The notes under the pieces: model-generated | What the model was told of the DNA's origin: nothing | The model's database searches: none | Seen by the model: the letters and a program-made list of their open reading frames with translations, nothing else | Origin: Victivallis vadensis | GTDB taxonomy: Bacteria > Verrucomicrobiota > Lentisphaeria > Victivallales > Victivallaceae | Reading direction: 5' to 3' | Assembly (NCBI RefSeq): GCF_003096415.1 | Contig: NZ_QEKH01000038.1 | Span: 1-43,324 of the forward strand | Length of the DNA stretch: 43,324 nt | Position numbers and translations under genes: made by a program | In this document: one piece after another, positions 14,703-24,413 of the stretch | How the letters are laid out: every line of letters starts with the position of its first letter | Position numbering within the stretch: position 1 is the stretch's first letter

Positions 14703-17700
14703 GATTCCTCCGGGCTGATCAACGCTTCGAGCGCGGTGACGAGTTCAAAATCGGGCCGGGTGAAGAATACGCCGTCGCCGTTGGGAGGCTGTCCGGCCCG
14801 GATGCCGCGCAGAAAAAGGTAGTAGACGCCGCCGAAGCGGTCGCGGTAATCCTCCGCATCGAACTTCCCGAAGGTGCGGCGCAGGAATTTGACCAGCGCG
14901 ACCGTATAGAAGAGGTATTGCAGGAAGTAATAGCTGTGGCTCATCGCCGCCGGGAGCTGGGCGGGCGTGAAGTTGGCAGGTTCGCCGTCGAGCCGGTTGG
15001 TTTTCCAGTCGACGAGGCTGTAGCGGTCGCCGGAGGCGGTGCGGCGGCGGAAAACCAGATCGATAAAGCCGTTCAGGAAGCCGCCGTCCACCGGGGTGTT
15101 CCACTCCGGCCAGTCGGTGAAGCGGAACTCCCGCTCCGCATAGTCTCCGAGCAGTTCCGCGATCTCGCCGGTGCGGAATTTCCGCCCGAAGCCGAACAGG
15201 AACCTGAGTTCCGAGAGGCGGTCGGCGCGCCCGATCTGCGACAGGGTGAAGCCGTCGCCCTGCGCGTCGTGCAGCGGGGCGCGGCGGGTGCGTTCGACCA
15301 TCGCGGCGACCGCGTCGAGCCGCTCGCGGTCCGCGCCGGAACCGTCGCCGGCCAGGAGTCCGTAGAAGCGCAATTTGCGCGCCGCCAGCTCCCGGAGCGT
15401 GTCGAAAGGGGCGGTAAAATCCAGCTCTTCAAGGATTTCATGCACCGCATTGCCGAAGGCCTTGCCGCCCGGAAGCGCGAGGGCCGGATTCTTCTCCGGC
15501 GCGGTTTCGGACAGGGCGGGAAGCTGTTCCTCGGGCTGGCTGTCGTCGTGGTCCGCGCCGTCGTCGGCGGGATCAAGCCGCCCGGAAGCCGCCGGGGAGA
15601 GCGAGGAAAAGCTGGCGATCCGGTAGTGGTCGCGCAGCACGCGATGATTCCACTCCCACGGCGCCAGCTGCCGGCTGCGGTCGAGTTCGGGGCGGTAAAC
15701 CTGCGTGGAAACCGGCAGGGTTTTCTCTTCAAGCTCCACCGGCAGCAGCCGCGGCGCATCCTTTCGCATTTTCAGGAACCGGGTCGGATGGGCCGCTTCC
15801 TCCGGCGTCGCCTCGCGGAACTTGACGAGCCAGTCCAGCGGCGAATTGCAATAGCTGCTCGCACCGTCTTTGCCCCACAGCACGTGACAGCGGTATTTGG
15901 CGCGGGTCAGCGCGACGTAGGCGAGGCGGAGGTTTTCCATTGTCGCCTCATCGTGTTCGCGCTCGTTCATTGAACCTGCGGCGTGCAGTTCATAGACCAG
16001 ATGCCCGTCCTCATGGAAGTTGCCTCCCGGCGAACGGCTTCCGGTCGCGAAGCGGAACAGCGAGGGCAGGATCACCACCGGGTACTCCAACCCCTTGCTG
16101 CTGTGGACGGTGGTGATTTTCACCGAGTCGCGGTCGCTTTCGAGAATCTGCTTGACTTCGTCGGAACTGTCGTCGATCCGCCCTTCGACCGCGTCGGAAA
16201 GGAAATTCAGCAGTGCATTGATGCTCAGCTTGCGGCGGCTGCTCTCCTGCTGGAGCAGGTCGCCGAGCTGGTGGAGGTTGGCCAGCTTGCGCTCGCCGCC
16301 CTCCTGACGCGCGAACCGGGCGGGAATGTCGAAGTATTTGAGAAGGCCGGAAAACATCACGATAAAGGTCTCCGGCCGCCACTCCCGGCGCAGCCGGGCG
16401 AAAGCGGTCTGATGCTCCGCAAGCTCGTTGCTCCCCTCCTCCGAACCGAGCCGCAGCAGTTCGGCAAGGCCGCACCCTCCCAGACCGGTCGCCAGCGCCG
16501 CCAGCACTTCGCCGCTGCGTTCCGGCGCGGCAATTGCCGCCAGCACGGTCAGGAGTTCGCGCGCCTCGTCGCTGCGGTAGACGCTTTCGCTGTTGGAAAA
16601 GACCGACGGGATCATCCGCGCCGCCAGCAGCGGCTTCAGGGCGTAGGCTTCGCTCCACTTCTTGACCAGAATCGCGATGTCGCCGGGGCGCAGCCGCCGT
16701 TCGGGAGTGTCGCTGCGCGGCGGAATATGCAGCGTGTCGTCACAGAGCAGCGCATTGGCGATTTCGACCGCCGCCGCAAGGCAGGCGTCGCCGTCGGAGT
16801 CGGGGAGGTCGGTGATCCGCAGCGGGCGGCGGTCCTCGCGTCCCGCGACCAGCAGCGCGGATTCCGGGCGGTTGCCCAGTTCCGGTTTGGCCGGAGCGGA
16901 AATCTCCGGCAGCGTGATCCGCTCCGACGCGAAGGGCGACGCATGACGGCTGAACAGCAGATTGACCGCTTCGATCATCCCCGCCGCCGAACGGAAATTG
17001 CGGGTCAAGGTGTATTTGGCTCCGCCGTAACGGAATACGTCGTCCGCGGCGCGGTTGTAGGTGTCGATGTCGCCGCCGCGGAAGCCGTAGATCGCCTGCC
17101 GCGGATCGCCGACCAGAAAGAGGGTCGCCGCCGGCACCGCGCCGCCGGGTTCGGCCGGATCGATGAATATCTTTTTGAAGATCGCATACTGGATCGGGTC
17201 GGTATCCTGAAACTCATCCACGATCCCCAGCGGATACTGCTGCTGAAGGCTCCGCTGCAACCGGCTTTCCGGCTCCATCAGCGCCCGGTGCACGTCGCGG
17301 ATCATATCGTCGAAGGTCTGCAGGTTCGCCTGCTGCTTGGCGCGGTCGTAAGCGGCGAGCAGTTCCTCGACCGCCGCCAGCAGCACCGTGTCGCCGAACC
17401 GGGGCGCCAGTTCGGCAAGCTGGAAAATACGCTGCAATTCAGATTGTTCGAGTATTCCGGCAAGCGCCTCCTGCCGCTGTTCCAGAGCGGCGAACTGCGA
17501 CGGCGCGCCGGATTTTTTGCGCGCGCAGAGAGCTTCGGTGAGCGCCTCCGGGGTGAAAGCGGCGAGCAGTTGCAGGAACTCCCCGGTCGGCACACCATCG
17601 GCCCGGAATTTCTCATACGCCGCGATGAACCGGTCAAAATCCTTGCCGCTGAATGGCTTGTTGAATAGATAAGGGAAATTGGCCAGACACTCCGGCAGCT

Positions 17701-18406
17701 CTTCCCGGCGCAGTTCGCCGAAGCCCTCCGCCAGTTCTTCGAGATCCGCCGCCGGATCGGTTCCGGCTTCGGCGTTGGAGCGGATCACAAGATCGGGGCG
17801 GGCGATCCGCCGCAGCGCCAGTTCGGCAAGACGTTCCGCCGTGTATCCGGCCTGACGCAACAGCGCCTGCCGCAGGGCGCTGTGCCGGGCGTCGTCGTCG
17901 GGGTAGAACTCCCGGCGGTAGAGGTCGTCGGCGAGTTTTTCGAGCAGTTCGGCGCAGTCGTTGTCCAGCTCTCGGCTGAACAGGATGCCGCTTTCAAAGG
18001 CGTTTTCGCGCAACACCTTCTGACAGAAGCCGTGGATGGTCGTGACCGTCGCGGCGTCGAAGTCGAAGAGCGCGGTGCGCAGCCGTTTCCGGCACTCTTC
18101 AGAAGTCAGCGTTTCAAGGGCGCGAGCGACGAGCTGCGCTTCGCGCCCCGACTCGGGCGGCAATCTCTTTTCGAGTGCGGCGAGCGTGCCGGAGAGCACC
18201 TGCCGGATGCGGCCGGCGAGTTCGGCCGCCGCGGCGCGGGTGTAGGTGACCACCAGCAGTTTTTCAATCGGGATATCCCGCTCCAGCACCGCGCGCACCA
18301 CGAGATTCTGGATGTTGTAGGTCTTGCCGGTCCCGGCGGCCGCTTCGATCAGGAAGAGGCCCCGGAGCGGGCAGTTCAGCGAATCAAGCTCCTGTACCGG
18401 CGTCAC
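14699..18406 (-). CDS. recB: RecBCD enzyme subunit RecB (helicase-nuclease)
   Basis: The best start is GTG at 18406. It overlaps the recC stop as GTGA and has AGGAGG 6 nt upstream, whereas the longer reading from 18451 has neither. The product is then 1235 residues, with Walker A AAAGTGKT (22-29), the UvrD-like motifs VTYTRAAAAELAGRIR, VDEFQDTDPIQYAIF, GDPRQAIYGFRGGD and TTVHSSKGLEYPVV, and an ALTRAKYR motif. The C-terminus carries the RecB nuclease domain with GFIDLVFRR and SLVDWKTNRL, where the Asp and Lys of the D-x-K motif are intact. It is the 3'-5' motor and nuclease of RecBCD, acting in repair of double-strand breaks and degradation of foreign DNA. Co-translation with recC and recD fits assembly of the heterotrimer. 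Confidence 0.97.
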   Translation of the reverse strand: MTPVQELDSLNCPLRGLFLIEAAAGTGKTYNIQNLVVRAVLERDIPIEKLLVVTYTRAAAAELAGRIRQVLSGTLAALEKRLPPESGREAQLVARALETLTSEECRKRLRTALFDFDAATVTTIHGFCQKVLRENAFESGILFSRELDNDCAELLEKLADDLYRREFYPDDDARHSALRQALLRQAGYTAERLAELALRRIARPDLVIRSNAEAGTDPAADLEELAEGFGELRREELPECLANFPYLFNKPFSGKDFDRFIAAYEKFRADGVPTGEFLQLLAAFTPEALTEALCARKKSGAPSQFAALEQRQEALAGILEQSELQRIFQLAELAPRFGDTVLLAAVEELLAAYDRAKQQANLQTFDDMIRDVHRALMEPESRLQRSLQQQYPLGIVDEFQDTDPIQYAIFKKIFIDPAEPGGAVPAATLFLVGDPRQAIYGFRGGDIDTYNRAADDVFRYGGAKYTLTRNFRSAAGMIEAVNLLFSRHASPFASERITLPEISAPAKPELGNRPESALLVAGREDRRPLRITDLPDSDGDACLAAAVEIANALLCDDTLHIPPRSDTPERRLRPGDIAILVKKWSEAYALKPLLAARMIPSVFSNSESVYRSDEARELLTVLAAIAAPERSGEVLAALATGLGGCGLAELLRLGSEEGSNELAEHQTAFARLRREWRPETFIVMFSGLLKYFDIPARFARQEGGERKLANLHQLGDLLQQESSRRKLSINALLNFLSDAVEGRIDDSSDEVKQILESDRDSVKITTVHSSKGLEYPVVILPSLFRFATGSRSPGGNFHEDGHLVYELHAAGSMNEREHDEATMENLRLAYVALTRAKYRCHVLWGKDGASSYCNSPLDWLVKFREATPEEAAHPTRFLKMRKDAPRLLPVELEEKTLPVSTQVYRPELDRSRQLAPWEWNHRVLRDHYRIASFSSLSPAASGRLDPADDGADHDDSQPEEQLPALSETAPEKNPALALPGGKAFGNAVHEILEELDFTAPFDTLRELAARKLRFYGLLAGDGSGADRERLDAVAAMVERTRRAPLHDAQGDGFTLSQIGRADRLSELRFLFGFGRKFRTGEIAELLGDYAEREFRFTDWPEWNTPVDGGFLNGFIDLVFRRRTASGDRYSLVDWKTNRLDGEPANFTPAQLPAAMSHSYYFLQYLFYTVALVKFLRRTFGKFDAEDYRDRFGGVYYLFLRGIRAGQPPNGDGVFFTRPDFELVTALEALISPEES

Positions 18407-21400
18407 TGCAGAACCTCCTGCGGCTGTTTTGGATAAATCAGATCGGCGCAACGGAACACCAGTTCGAGGAACGCCTCGTCGTTGAAATCCTCCGGCCGGA
18501 AACAGCGATGGAAACCTTCAAGGTTGTCCAGCGGGAAGTCGAAGGGGCCGGGATCGAACTTCGCCAGCGCCGCGCGGCGTTTCGCCTCCGGTTCATCCTT
18601 GGCCGAACAGGCGCTGGAGAAGTAAGCCGCCAGCGGCAGCGGACGGCTCAGGCCGTCGCGGAAAAGTTCCAGCAGCCGTCCCAGTTCCGCTTCCGCAACA
18701 TCCGGTTCAAATTCCGGAAGTTCAACGACTTCTACGCTGTCCTTGATGAAGAAGCCGAGCGAGCGCGCCGGGATGTTTCCGGCATTGCGCACCGTCAGCA
18801 GCAAATGGCGCAGCCGCAGCCGCAGAAGGTGCTTCGGCGAGGAGCCGGAGCCATGCACGAAAAGCTGTGTCGTCCCGTCCGGCGACAGGAACATCGAACC
18901 GGTTACGGTGATCCCATTCGTTTCAACCGCAAAGGGTTCCGCATGGCGTTCGGTCAGCAGCGCGTATTGTTCCGGAGTCAGCGCGGCGACCTGGCGGCGG
19001 GCAGTTTCAAATTCATTCCTGCCCGCGCTGCCGAGTGGAAGCTGTCCTCCCGCCAGCATCAGCCGGTAGGCAAGCTCGCCTGACGGTCCTTCATCGGAGG
19101 AGAGCCGCCAGTCGAGCAGCCGGTCCCGCACCTGATAACTGCCTAAGCCGTCGAGGGTAAACGGTTCCTTGTCTTCGGGCGTGCAGCGGTCGGTGCGAAA
19201 ACTCAGGCCGACACGGTTGCGCAGGAAGTATTCCGGGTGATTCAGGAATGCGCGTTCCAGTTCCGCAAGTTCGAGCACCGGCGGCAGCGGTTCGGGCCGG
19301 AGGGTGAAGGGGAGCCGGCTTTCCGGCTCCGCGCCGCCTGCCAGATAGCCGTGCAGCGAACGGGCGGCGCGGAAGTATTCCGGCGAATAGCAGCGCAGCT
19401 CCGCGCCGTTCGCCGGGTCGAAATAGCGGAAATTGAAGCTTTGCAGGGAGTGGCGGATCACTTCAAAATCGCGGAAACTCGCCTTCAATACGTCGATCAG
19501 GTCGGCCAGCGGCACCGCCGGAGGCCGTTCCTCAAGGGTCAGGGGATCGCTGCCGTGGTAGAACAGCATCAGAGTGCGGCGCGCCGCCAACAGGGCTTCG
19601 AGGAACAGATAGCGGTCCTCCATCTGGCGCGAGCGGTCGCCGAGCCGCCGGTCGCTCATGATGTTGAAGCCGAGCCGGATATCCCTTCGCGGGAACTCCC
19701 CCTCGTTGAGGCCAAGCAGCGCGACCGCCTGCATCGGGATGCTCCGCAGCGGCACCATCGAGCAGAAGGTGATCCCGCCGCGCAGGAAGGGCATATTGTT
19801 CTGTACGAGGCTGAAACTGTCGGACAACTGGTCGGTCACAGCCTCGAGGGGAAGCGGTTCATCGCAGTTCCCGTCGCGAGCCGCCGCCGCAAAGGCGTCG
19901 ATCGTGCCGCGCAATGCGGTGATTTCCGGCAGCGACTCCTTGTCAGGGCGGAAGAAGGTATCCACGGCATTGTGAAAGAGTTGCGCCCACGCTTCGGCGG
20001 AGTGGGCGTTGCCGGTGCGTTCGCCGAGTTCCGCAAGCGAGCTTACAAACGACACGAACCGTCCGAGCAGTTCCGCATCGCTCCCCTCGGCATTGCCGCA
20101 TGGCAGGTACTCCCCGTTGACCAGTTGGTCCTCCGGGGCGGTCATCGCAAAACCGAGCAGCAGCCGGTCGAAGCCGCAGCGCCAGCTGAATTCCCCGAAT
20201 TCAAAGTCGCAGAAACGCCGCCGCGCCGCCGCGTCGTAGCCCCAGCGGATCGCGCTTTGCCCGACCAGTTCGCGCAAGGTTTCCATCTCCGCGTCGGCGA
20301 TGCGGAACTTCTGCCGCAGGGCGGGCGTGTCGAGCAATGAAAGGATTTCGGAGGCTTCGAACCGCCCGGAAGCCTGCCGCAGCAGCTGCAGGAAAGTTTC
20401 CGCGATCAGGCTCTCCTGCCGCAGGCTGCGGTCGGAGATGCCGTAACGCCCTTCAAAGGTTTCGTCGTTGAACACCGCCCGGATGTACGGTTCATAGGCG
20501 TTGATGTCGGGAGCCATCACGATCACGTCGCGCGGCTGGACGGCGCCGTTGCTTTCGTCGAACAGGCGGATCAACTCATCTTTCAGCACTTCAAGTTCGC
20601 GCCGGATGGTGTGGCAGCTGTGGACCCGGATCGAGCGGTCGCGCCGGTAGTCGATTTTGCGGGTGCGGCCGACTTCGACATCGTCCCCGTCCGGACCGCG
20701 CCGTCGCATCCGCAGGATATCCTCCTGAATGGTCTGGAGCATGGTCGCGCCGGGGTAGGCGAGCGATTCGCTTTTCTCCGGCACGAAACTGCGGAAGAGT
20801 TCGGCCGAGCGCACCCGGGCCAGCTCCGGCAGCTCCAGCGTCTGCGCGAAGAAGCTCCGCCCCTGCGCGCCGAGGCTGGTGAGCAGCGGATTCTCCACAT
20901 CGGTGTTTTCAAAGACGCCGCTGTTCTTGTCGGCGAGACGGTCGCGGAAACGCTTCTCATAGGTGTCCCAGAATTCGCGGCAGGGGTTCAGATAGAAAAG
21001 ATTGACCTCGGTGATCGCGGAGAGGTGCCGCAGGAAATTCAGATAGAGCGGCGGCATGGTGCCGACCCCGAACACGCTGATCCGCACCGGCACGCGGCTC
21101 CACAGATCGCGCTCCGGCACCCGCTCGAAGAATTTGCGGAACCAGCCGTAGGGACCGGTGAACCCTTTCGCGATTTCCCGGTACAACTGCTGCTGCCACA
21201 CATAACGCCCCGGTTCTTCGCCGCGCCGCCACGCTTCGAGCAGGTCGCCGCGGTAGACCTGGTACTGGTCGAACAGATCGGCGATGCGCCCGGCGAGCTG
21301 CCGCCGCTTGCGGACCGGTTCGGAGCCGGTGAGATAGCGATCCAATTCCGGCCAGCGTCCGGCGGATTCTCCGAGCAGCCGGAAGATCCGCCACGCGGCG

Positions 21401-21690
21401 ACCTCCGGCGAAAAGATGCGGCACTCCCGGTTGAACGCCTCCAGCTCCTCGCGCGGCAGCAGTTGCCGCATGGTCTTTAAAATGAAACTCTGCAGGAACG
21501 GCATGTCGAAGTTGGCCATGATCGAGCCGTCGCGCGCCATCTCCTGCTCCAGCCAGGTGGCCATGCCCTGTGTCTGCACCACCACGGTTTCCGGCACGAA
21601 AGGATCGGGACCGGGGCGGTCGAAGATCATCCGGCGGAAGATTGCGGCGAGATCCTCAAGTTTGTTGCTGGAGTAGAGGTTGAAGTTCAT
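18403..21690 (-). CDS. recC: RecBCD enzyme subunit RecC
   Basis: The 1095-residue product matches RecC, an inactivated helicase-like scaffold that splits DNA strands and recognises Chi in E. coli. Visible RecC features are the start FNLYSSNKLEDLAAIF, VVVQTQGMATWLEQEM (about 36-52), the central SIRVHSCHTIRRELEVLKD, VIVMAPDINAYEPYI and the region MQAVALLGLNEGEFPRRD, followed by RQMEDRYLFLEALLAAR. The length is close to E. coli RecC (1122). The ATG at 21690 overlaps the glycosylase stop (ATGA) and its TGA overlaps the recB GTG. Whether the Chi pocket reads the same sequence cannot be judged here. Confidence 0.96.
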   Translation of the reverse strand: MNFNLYSSNKLEDLAAIFRRMIFDRPGPDPFVPETVVVQTQGMATWLEQEMARDGSIMANFDMPFLQSFILKTMRQLLPREELEAFNRECRIFSPEVAAWRIFRLLGESAGRWPELDRYLTGSEPVRKRRQLAGRIADLFDQYQVYRGDLLEAWRRGEEPGRYVWQQQLYREIAKGFTGPYGWFRKFFERVPERDLWSRVPVRISVFGVGTMPPLYLNFLRHLSAITEVNLFYLNPCREFWDTYEKRFRDRLADKNSGVFENTDVENPLLTSLGAQGRSFFAQTLELPELARVRSAELFRSFVPEKSESLAYPGATMLQTIQEDILRMRRRGPDGDDVEVGRTRKIDYRRDRSIRVHSCHTIRRELEVLKDELIRLFDESNGAVQPRDVIVMAPDINAYEPYIRAVFNDETFEGRYGISDRSLRQESLIAETFLQLLRQASGRFEASEILSLLDTPALRQKFRIADAEMETLRELVGQSAIRWGYDAAARRRFCDFEFGEFSWRCGFDRLLLGFAMTAPEDQLVNGEYLPCGNAEGSDAELLGRFVSFVSSLAELGERTGNAHSAEAWAQLFHNAVDTFFRPDKESLPEITALRGTIDAFAAAARDGNCDEPLPLEAVTDQLSDSFSLVQNNMPFLRGGITFCSMVPLRSIPMQAVALLGLNEGEFPRRDIRLGFNIMSDRRLGDRSRQMEDRYLFLEALLAARRTLMLFYHGSDPLTLEERPPAVPLADLIDVLKASFRDFEVIRHSLQSFNFRYFDPANGAELRCYSPEYFRAARSLHGYLAGGAEPESRLPFTLRPEPLPPVLELAELERAFLNHPEYFLRNRVGLSFRTDRCTPEDKEPFTLDGLGSYQVRDRLLDWRLSSDEGPSGELAYRLMLAGGQLPLGSAGRNEFETARRQVAALTPEQYALLTERHAEPFAVETNGITVTGSMFLSPDGTTQLFVHGSGSSPKHLLRLRLRHLLLTVRNAGNIPARSLGFFIKDSVEVVELPEFEPDVAEAELGRLLELFRDGLSRPLPLAAYFSSACSAKDEPEAKRRAALAKFDPGPFDFPLDNLEGFHRCFRPEDFNDEAFLELVFRCADLIYPKQPQEVLQ

Positions 21691-22196
21691 TGCGTCTCCC
21701 GGAAGCGGAGCATTTCGCGGAAAGCGGCGAGCTTCTCTTCATAGCGGAGCCGCGCCGCCGCCGGGCTGGTGGAGGGAAGCGCGAGGATCGTCAGTCCGGT
21801 GCGCCCGAAAAGTTCGGGATAGTGCCGCTTCAGGAGCTTGTGCGAAGTCGAACCGTTGCAGCCGATCGCGCGAATGCCGGGACATCGCGCGAGGAGTCCG
21901 GGAATGTCGTTGGGGCGGTGTTCGCGGATTGCGGTGTCGAGGCTGCCGGGCCGCACGCCGGAGCCGACCACATCCCACAGCGCCACGCGGTTTCGCCGGA
22001 GTTCGGCAAGCCGTTCCCCGTAGGGAAGGAGGTGATCGAAGCCGAACAGCTCGCCCATGATCCGCCAGAACGCGTTGCGCGGATGCGCATAATACTGCGC
22101 CTGCCGCAGCGATTCGTCGCCCGGCAGCGAACCGAGAAACAGCAGCTCCGCATCGGGCGCCGCCGCCGGCGGAAACGAATGTTTGGTCTCTTCCAT
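21687..22196 (-). CDS. Hypoxanthine-DNA glycosylase-like protein (UDG superfamily, family 6)
   Basis: With the ATG at 22196 (GGAG 5 nt upstream) the protein has 169 residues. A longer reading from 22235 would overlap the promoter and is unlikely. It has the family-6 signature LFLGSLPGDESLRQAQYYAHPRNAFWRI split over residues 18-45, then ALWDVVGSGVRPGSLD, IGCNGSTSHKLL and the second UDG motif ALPSTSPAAA. Members remove hypoxanthine (deaminated adenine) from DNA in base-excision repair. The family is my assignment from the motifs, and a general uracil glycosylase-like activity is the alternative. The gene is the first of an operon with recC, recB and recD, with a 4-nt overlap, an uncommon neighbour for recBCD. 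Confidence 0.85.
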   Translation of the reverse strand: MEETKHSFPPAAAPDAELLFLGSLPGDESLRQAQYYAHPRNAFWRIMGELFGFDHLLPYGERLAELRRNRVALWDVVGSGVRPGSLDTAIREHRPNDIPGLLARCPGIRAIGCNGSTSHKLLKRHYPELFGRTGLTILALPSTSPAAARLRYEEKLAAFREMLRFRETQ

Positions 22197-22222
22197 TTGG
22201 CTCCTGCTTTGCTTAACACGGT

Positions 22223-22251
22223 AACATACAGTCAAAGGGGATTTTTTTCAA
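22223..22251 (-). promoter_or_regulatory. Sigma-70-type promoter of the glycosylase-recCBD operon
   Basis: On the minus strand TTGAAA (22246-22251) is followed after 17 bp by TATGTT (22223-22228). Transcription would start near 22216, about 20 nt before the ATG at 22196, which supports that start codon. Confidence 0.55.
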
Positions 22252-22271
22252 CGTTTTTCCCCGGTTTCCGG

Positions 22272-22300
22272 TTGAAAAAACAGGCGACGGATGGTAGAAT
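22272..22300 (+). promoter_or_regulatory. Sigma-70-type promoter of the three-paralog operon
   Basis: TTGAAA (22272-22277), a 17-bp spacer and TAGAAT (22295-22300) lie about 40 bp before the ATG at 22344. The promoter is divergent from the recCBD promoter, with about 20 bp between the two -35 boxes. Confidence 0.6.
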
Positions 22301-22343
22301 GCAAACAGCAGGGGGAAAATCAGGAAAACGGCCAGAGGGCGAC

Positions 22344-24413
22344 ATGGTGAAAACCGGGCAGTGGAAAGTTACGGCACAGACGTTGTTTTTTCTGTTGACG
22401 CTGTCGGGGACGGGCGCTTATATTGTCGGTTCCGCCGCCGTGGCGCTTTGCGCATGGGGGATACCGGTTGACCGGGCCTTTTCCGGTGATTTTGAAGCAG
22501 CTCCACTGCTTTTGATTTTTGGGGGCGCTGGAACGGTGTTCTGCTTCCTGTGTCTGCTGGGGCTGTTTTTCCATCAGAAGTGCCGCGAAAGTCATGTCGG
22601 GCTTCTGATGCGGTGGTATGTGGTCTGGGCTTCGCTGCTGTTTCTGCTTGCGGAGGGGGGCGCATGGCTGGCGGAGTCCGGGCCGGGGATGGCAGGAGTG
22701 GCGCTTGTATTCCTTACTGTGGTTCTGCCGTTGGCGGCGCCCGGACGGCCGGATTGGAAGCACATTGCTCTGGTCTGCTGTAATTTTCTGGGATGGAGCG
22801 GGGGGATTCTGGTTCTGGCGGTGACCGGAGATTTTGCCCTTTCCGCCACAGATTTCGGTTTCATAAGCAGGATGAGCGTCTGTTACCGGTATCCGGCGGC
22901 ATTCTGCTTCGGTATCCGGGATTTTTTACGGATTTCCGGCGGCGGCTGGGGTTGGTTCTTCCTGGCCGGGCTGCTGTTGCTGCAGGGCGGGTATCTGGCG
23001 AGTGCTGCGCTTTGGGCGGGGGCGGATCGGGTGAACATGCGGCGGTTGTTCGGGAAAGGTGTATTGACATTGTGGGGAGCGGTGGCTTTCTGCTGGCTGT
23101 TCTCGCTGGGAATGGCGGCGTATTCTGCACGGCAGGCGGAAGCGGCATGGCTGGCGTTGGAAAAGCGGTTCGGCAGGCCGCCGACGGTGGTGACACTGAA
23201 GCGGGAGTTTTACCGGGATAACATTCCTGATCCGGAGTTCTGGAATCGTGTGAAAAGGTTGGCAGGTGTGGCCCGCCAGTTGATTCAGGATGACAGGGAA
23301 CCGTGGTATTTTATACCGGAACCGCGTTGGTTCCGGCTGTCGCCGGAAGAATTAAAGAAGCTCAGCAGCAATTTCGCCGCTTCAGAGGCATGGAACGAGT
23401 GGGTGCGGTTGTTTTCCGGAGAGCTTCCGGCGGAAGCGCTGAATTTTCAAACATCTGTACTATGCAATGAGTCCTCGGCCGCCCCGGAATTGATTCGTGC
23501 CTTTTGTAGTCTGGCACTGTGGAGAATTGCAAGTACTCCGGCAGGCGGGGATCGGGAAGGGGCATTGCAGTGTTATCGTTCCATGAAAAACGGCTGCCGA
23601 TATCTTGAAAAGGCGCCGAATGTTATTTACCCGCTGGTCCGGTTTCGATGCGAAGCGCTTCGACTGGATGCGTTGGAACTGCTGTTGGAAGCGGGGACAG
23701 GTTCCGCCGATTGGCTGGAACAGGAGGCTGAGGAACTGCAGGAGCTGAGGGCGCGTAGCATTGTTGCTGAGGAACAGGGATTTTTTGCGTATGTGGCCGG
23801 GGAACTGGATGCAATGGATTCGGCGGCACATACCGGGATACCGCCGGTGACGCAACTCTCTTATCTGCCGCTTTGTCCGCGGGCTTTGAGATTTTTCTTC
23901 CCGCAGTTCCGGTGGTATTGCTCTGCGGACCGGATGGAACTGATGCGGATGTGCGATGTCCCGGCTTTCCGAAATATGCGGGGAGTGGAGGTGATTGGAA
24001 AGCCGTACATGTTCACCGGGCGGGCGGTCGTCGTAGGGGATTTCATCAGAAAGAGGTTTGCCGTATTGCAGGCTCGTTACCGGGCGATGGAAATATTGGC
24101 GGCGGCAGAGCTTCATAAACGTGAAACCGGCGTTTATCCGGAGAAAATCGAGCCGATGCCGCTTGACCCCTTTGGTGAAAAAACGTTGCGATACCGGATC
24201 GGTGATTGTCCCGTTCTGGAATCAAGCCGGCGGGCGGCCCCGGCTGACGCTGCCGGATATTCCGGTTATGAAATGCAGTATCGTAAAGTCCCCGCCGTAC
24301 AGGTATGGAGCATCGGTCCCAACGGAATTGACGAGGATGGCTTGGGCGGTTACGATGAAGCTGCCCGCAGACAGTGTGATGATATCCGGGCGATTGTGAG
24401 GATCGGAAAATGA
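22344..24413 (+). CDS. Unknown membrane protein, tandem paralog 1 of 3
   Basis: The start is ATG 22344. The frame is open much further upstream, but that part is a shadow of the divergent glycosylase gene. The protein has 689 residues: about seven hydrophobic helices in the first 256 residues (about 11-36, 53-76, 87-108, 114-131, 139-160, 201-224, 233-256), then a soluble mostly helical part. Family motifs are EKRFGRPPTVVTLKREFYR, PDPEFWNR, LDALELLLE, FFPQFRWYCSADR and YRAMEILAAAELHKRETGVY. The end has DPFGEKTLRYR and VWSIGPNGIDEDGLGGYDE. This last module is like the C-terminal end of prepilin-like proteins of Planctomycetes and Lentisphaerae (a P-x-DPF-G-x-x-L-x-Y box followed by S-x-GPNG-x-D). 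I do not recognise the whole family. Its stop overlaps the next start as ATGA. A cell-envelope role is inferred from topology only. Confidence 0.85.
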   Translation: MVKTGQWKVTAQTLFFLLTLSGTGAYIVGSAAVALCAWGIPVDRAFSGDFEAAPLLLIFGGAGTVFCFLCLLGLFFHQKCRESHVGLLMRWYVVWASLLFLLAEGGAWLAESGPGMAGVALVFLTVVLPLAAPGRPDWKHIALVCCNFLGWSGGILVLAVTGDFALSATDFGFISRMSVCYRYPAAFCFGIRDFLRISGGGWGWFFLAGLLLLQGGYLASAALWAGADRVNMRRLFGKGVLTLWGAVAFCWLFSLGMAAYSARQAEAAWLALEKRFGRPPTVVTLKREFYRDNIPDPEFWNRVKRLAGVARQLIQDDREPWYFIPEPRWFRLSPEELKKLSSNFAASEAWNEWVRLFSGELPAEALNFQTSVLCNESSAAPELIRAFCSLALWRIASTPAGGDREGALQCYRSMKNGCRYLEKAPNVIYPLVRFRCEALRLDALELLLEAGTGSADWLEQEAEELQELRARSIVAEEQGFFAYVAGELDAMDSAAHTGIPPVTQLSYLPLCPRALRFFFPQFRWYCSADRMELMRMCDVPAFRNMRGVEVIGKPYMFTGRAVVVGDFIRKRFAVLQARYRAMEILAAAELHKRETGVYPEKIEPMPLDPFGEKTLRYRIGDCPVLESSRRAAPADAAGYSGYEMQYRKVPAVQVWSIGPNGIDEDGLGGYDEAARRQCDDIRAIVRIGK
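24301..24413 (+). repeat. Near-identical gene-end repeat, copy A
   Basis: These 113 bp match 26286-26398 with four substitutions and no gap, offset 1985 bp. They encode the GPNG-x-DEDG end of paralogs 1 and 2. A further exact 24-bp match follows in the next gene starts (24438-24461 and 26399-26422). Confidence 0.9.

Noticed and set aside
21690-22343. Upstream extension of the first membrane paralog
   Set aside because: The frame is open, but this part is antisense to the glycosylase gene. The promoter at 22272-22300 and ATG 22344 mark the real start.
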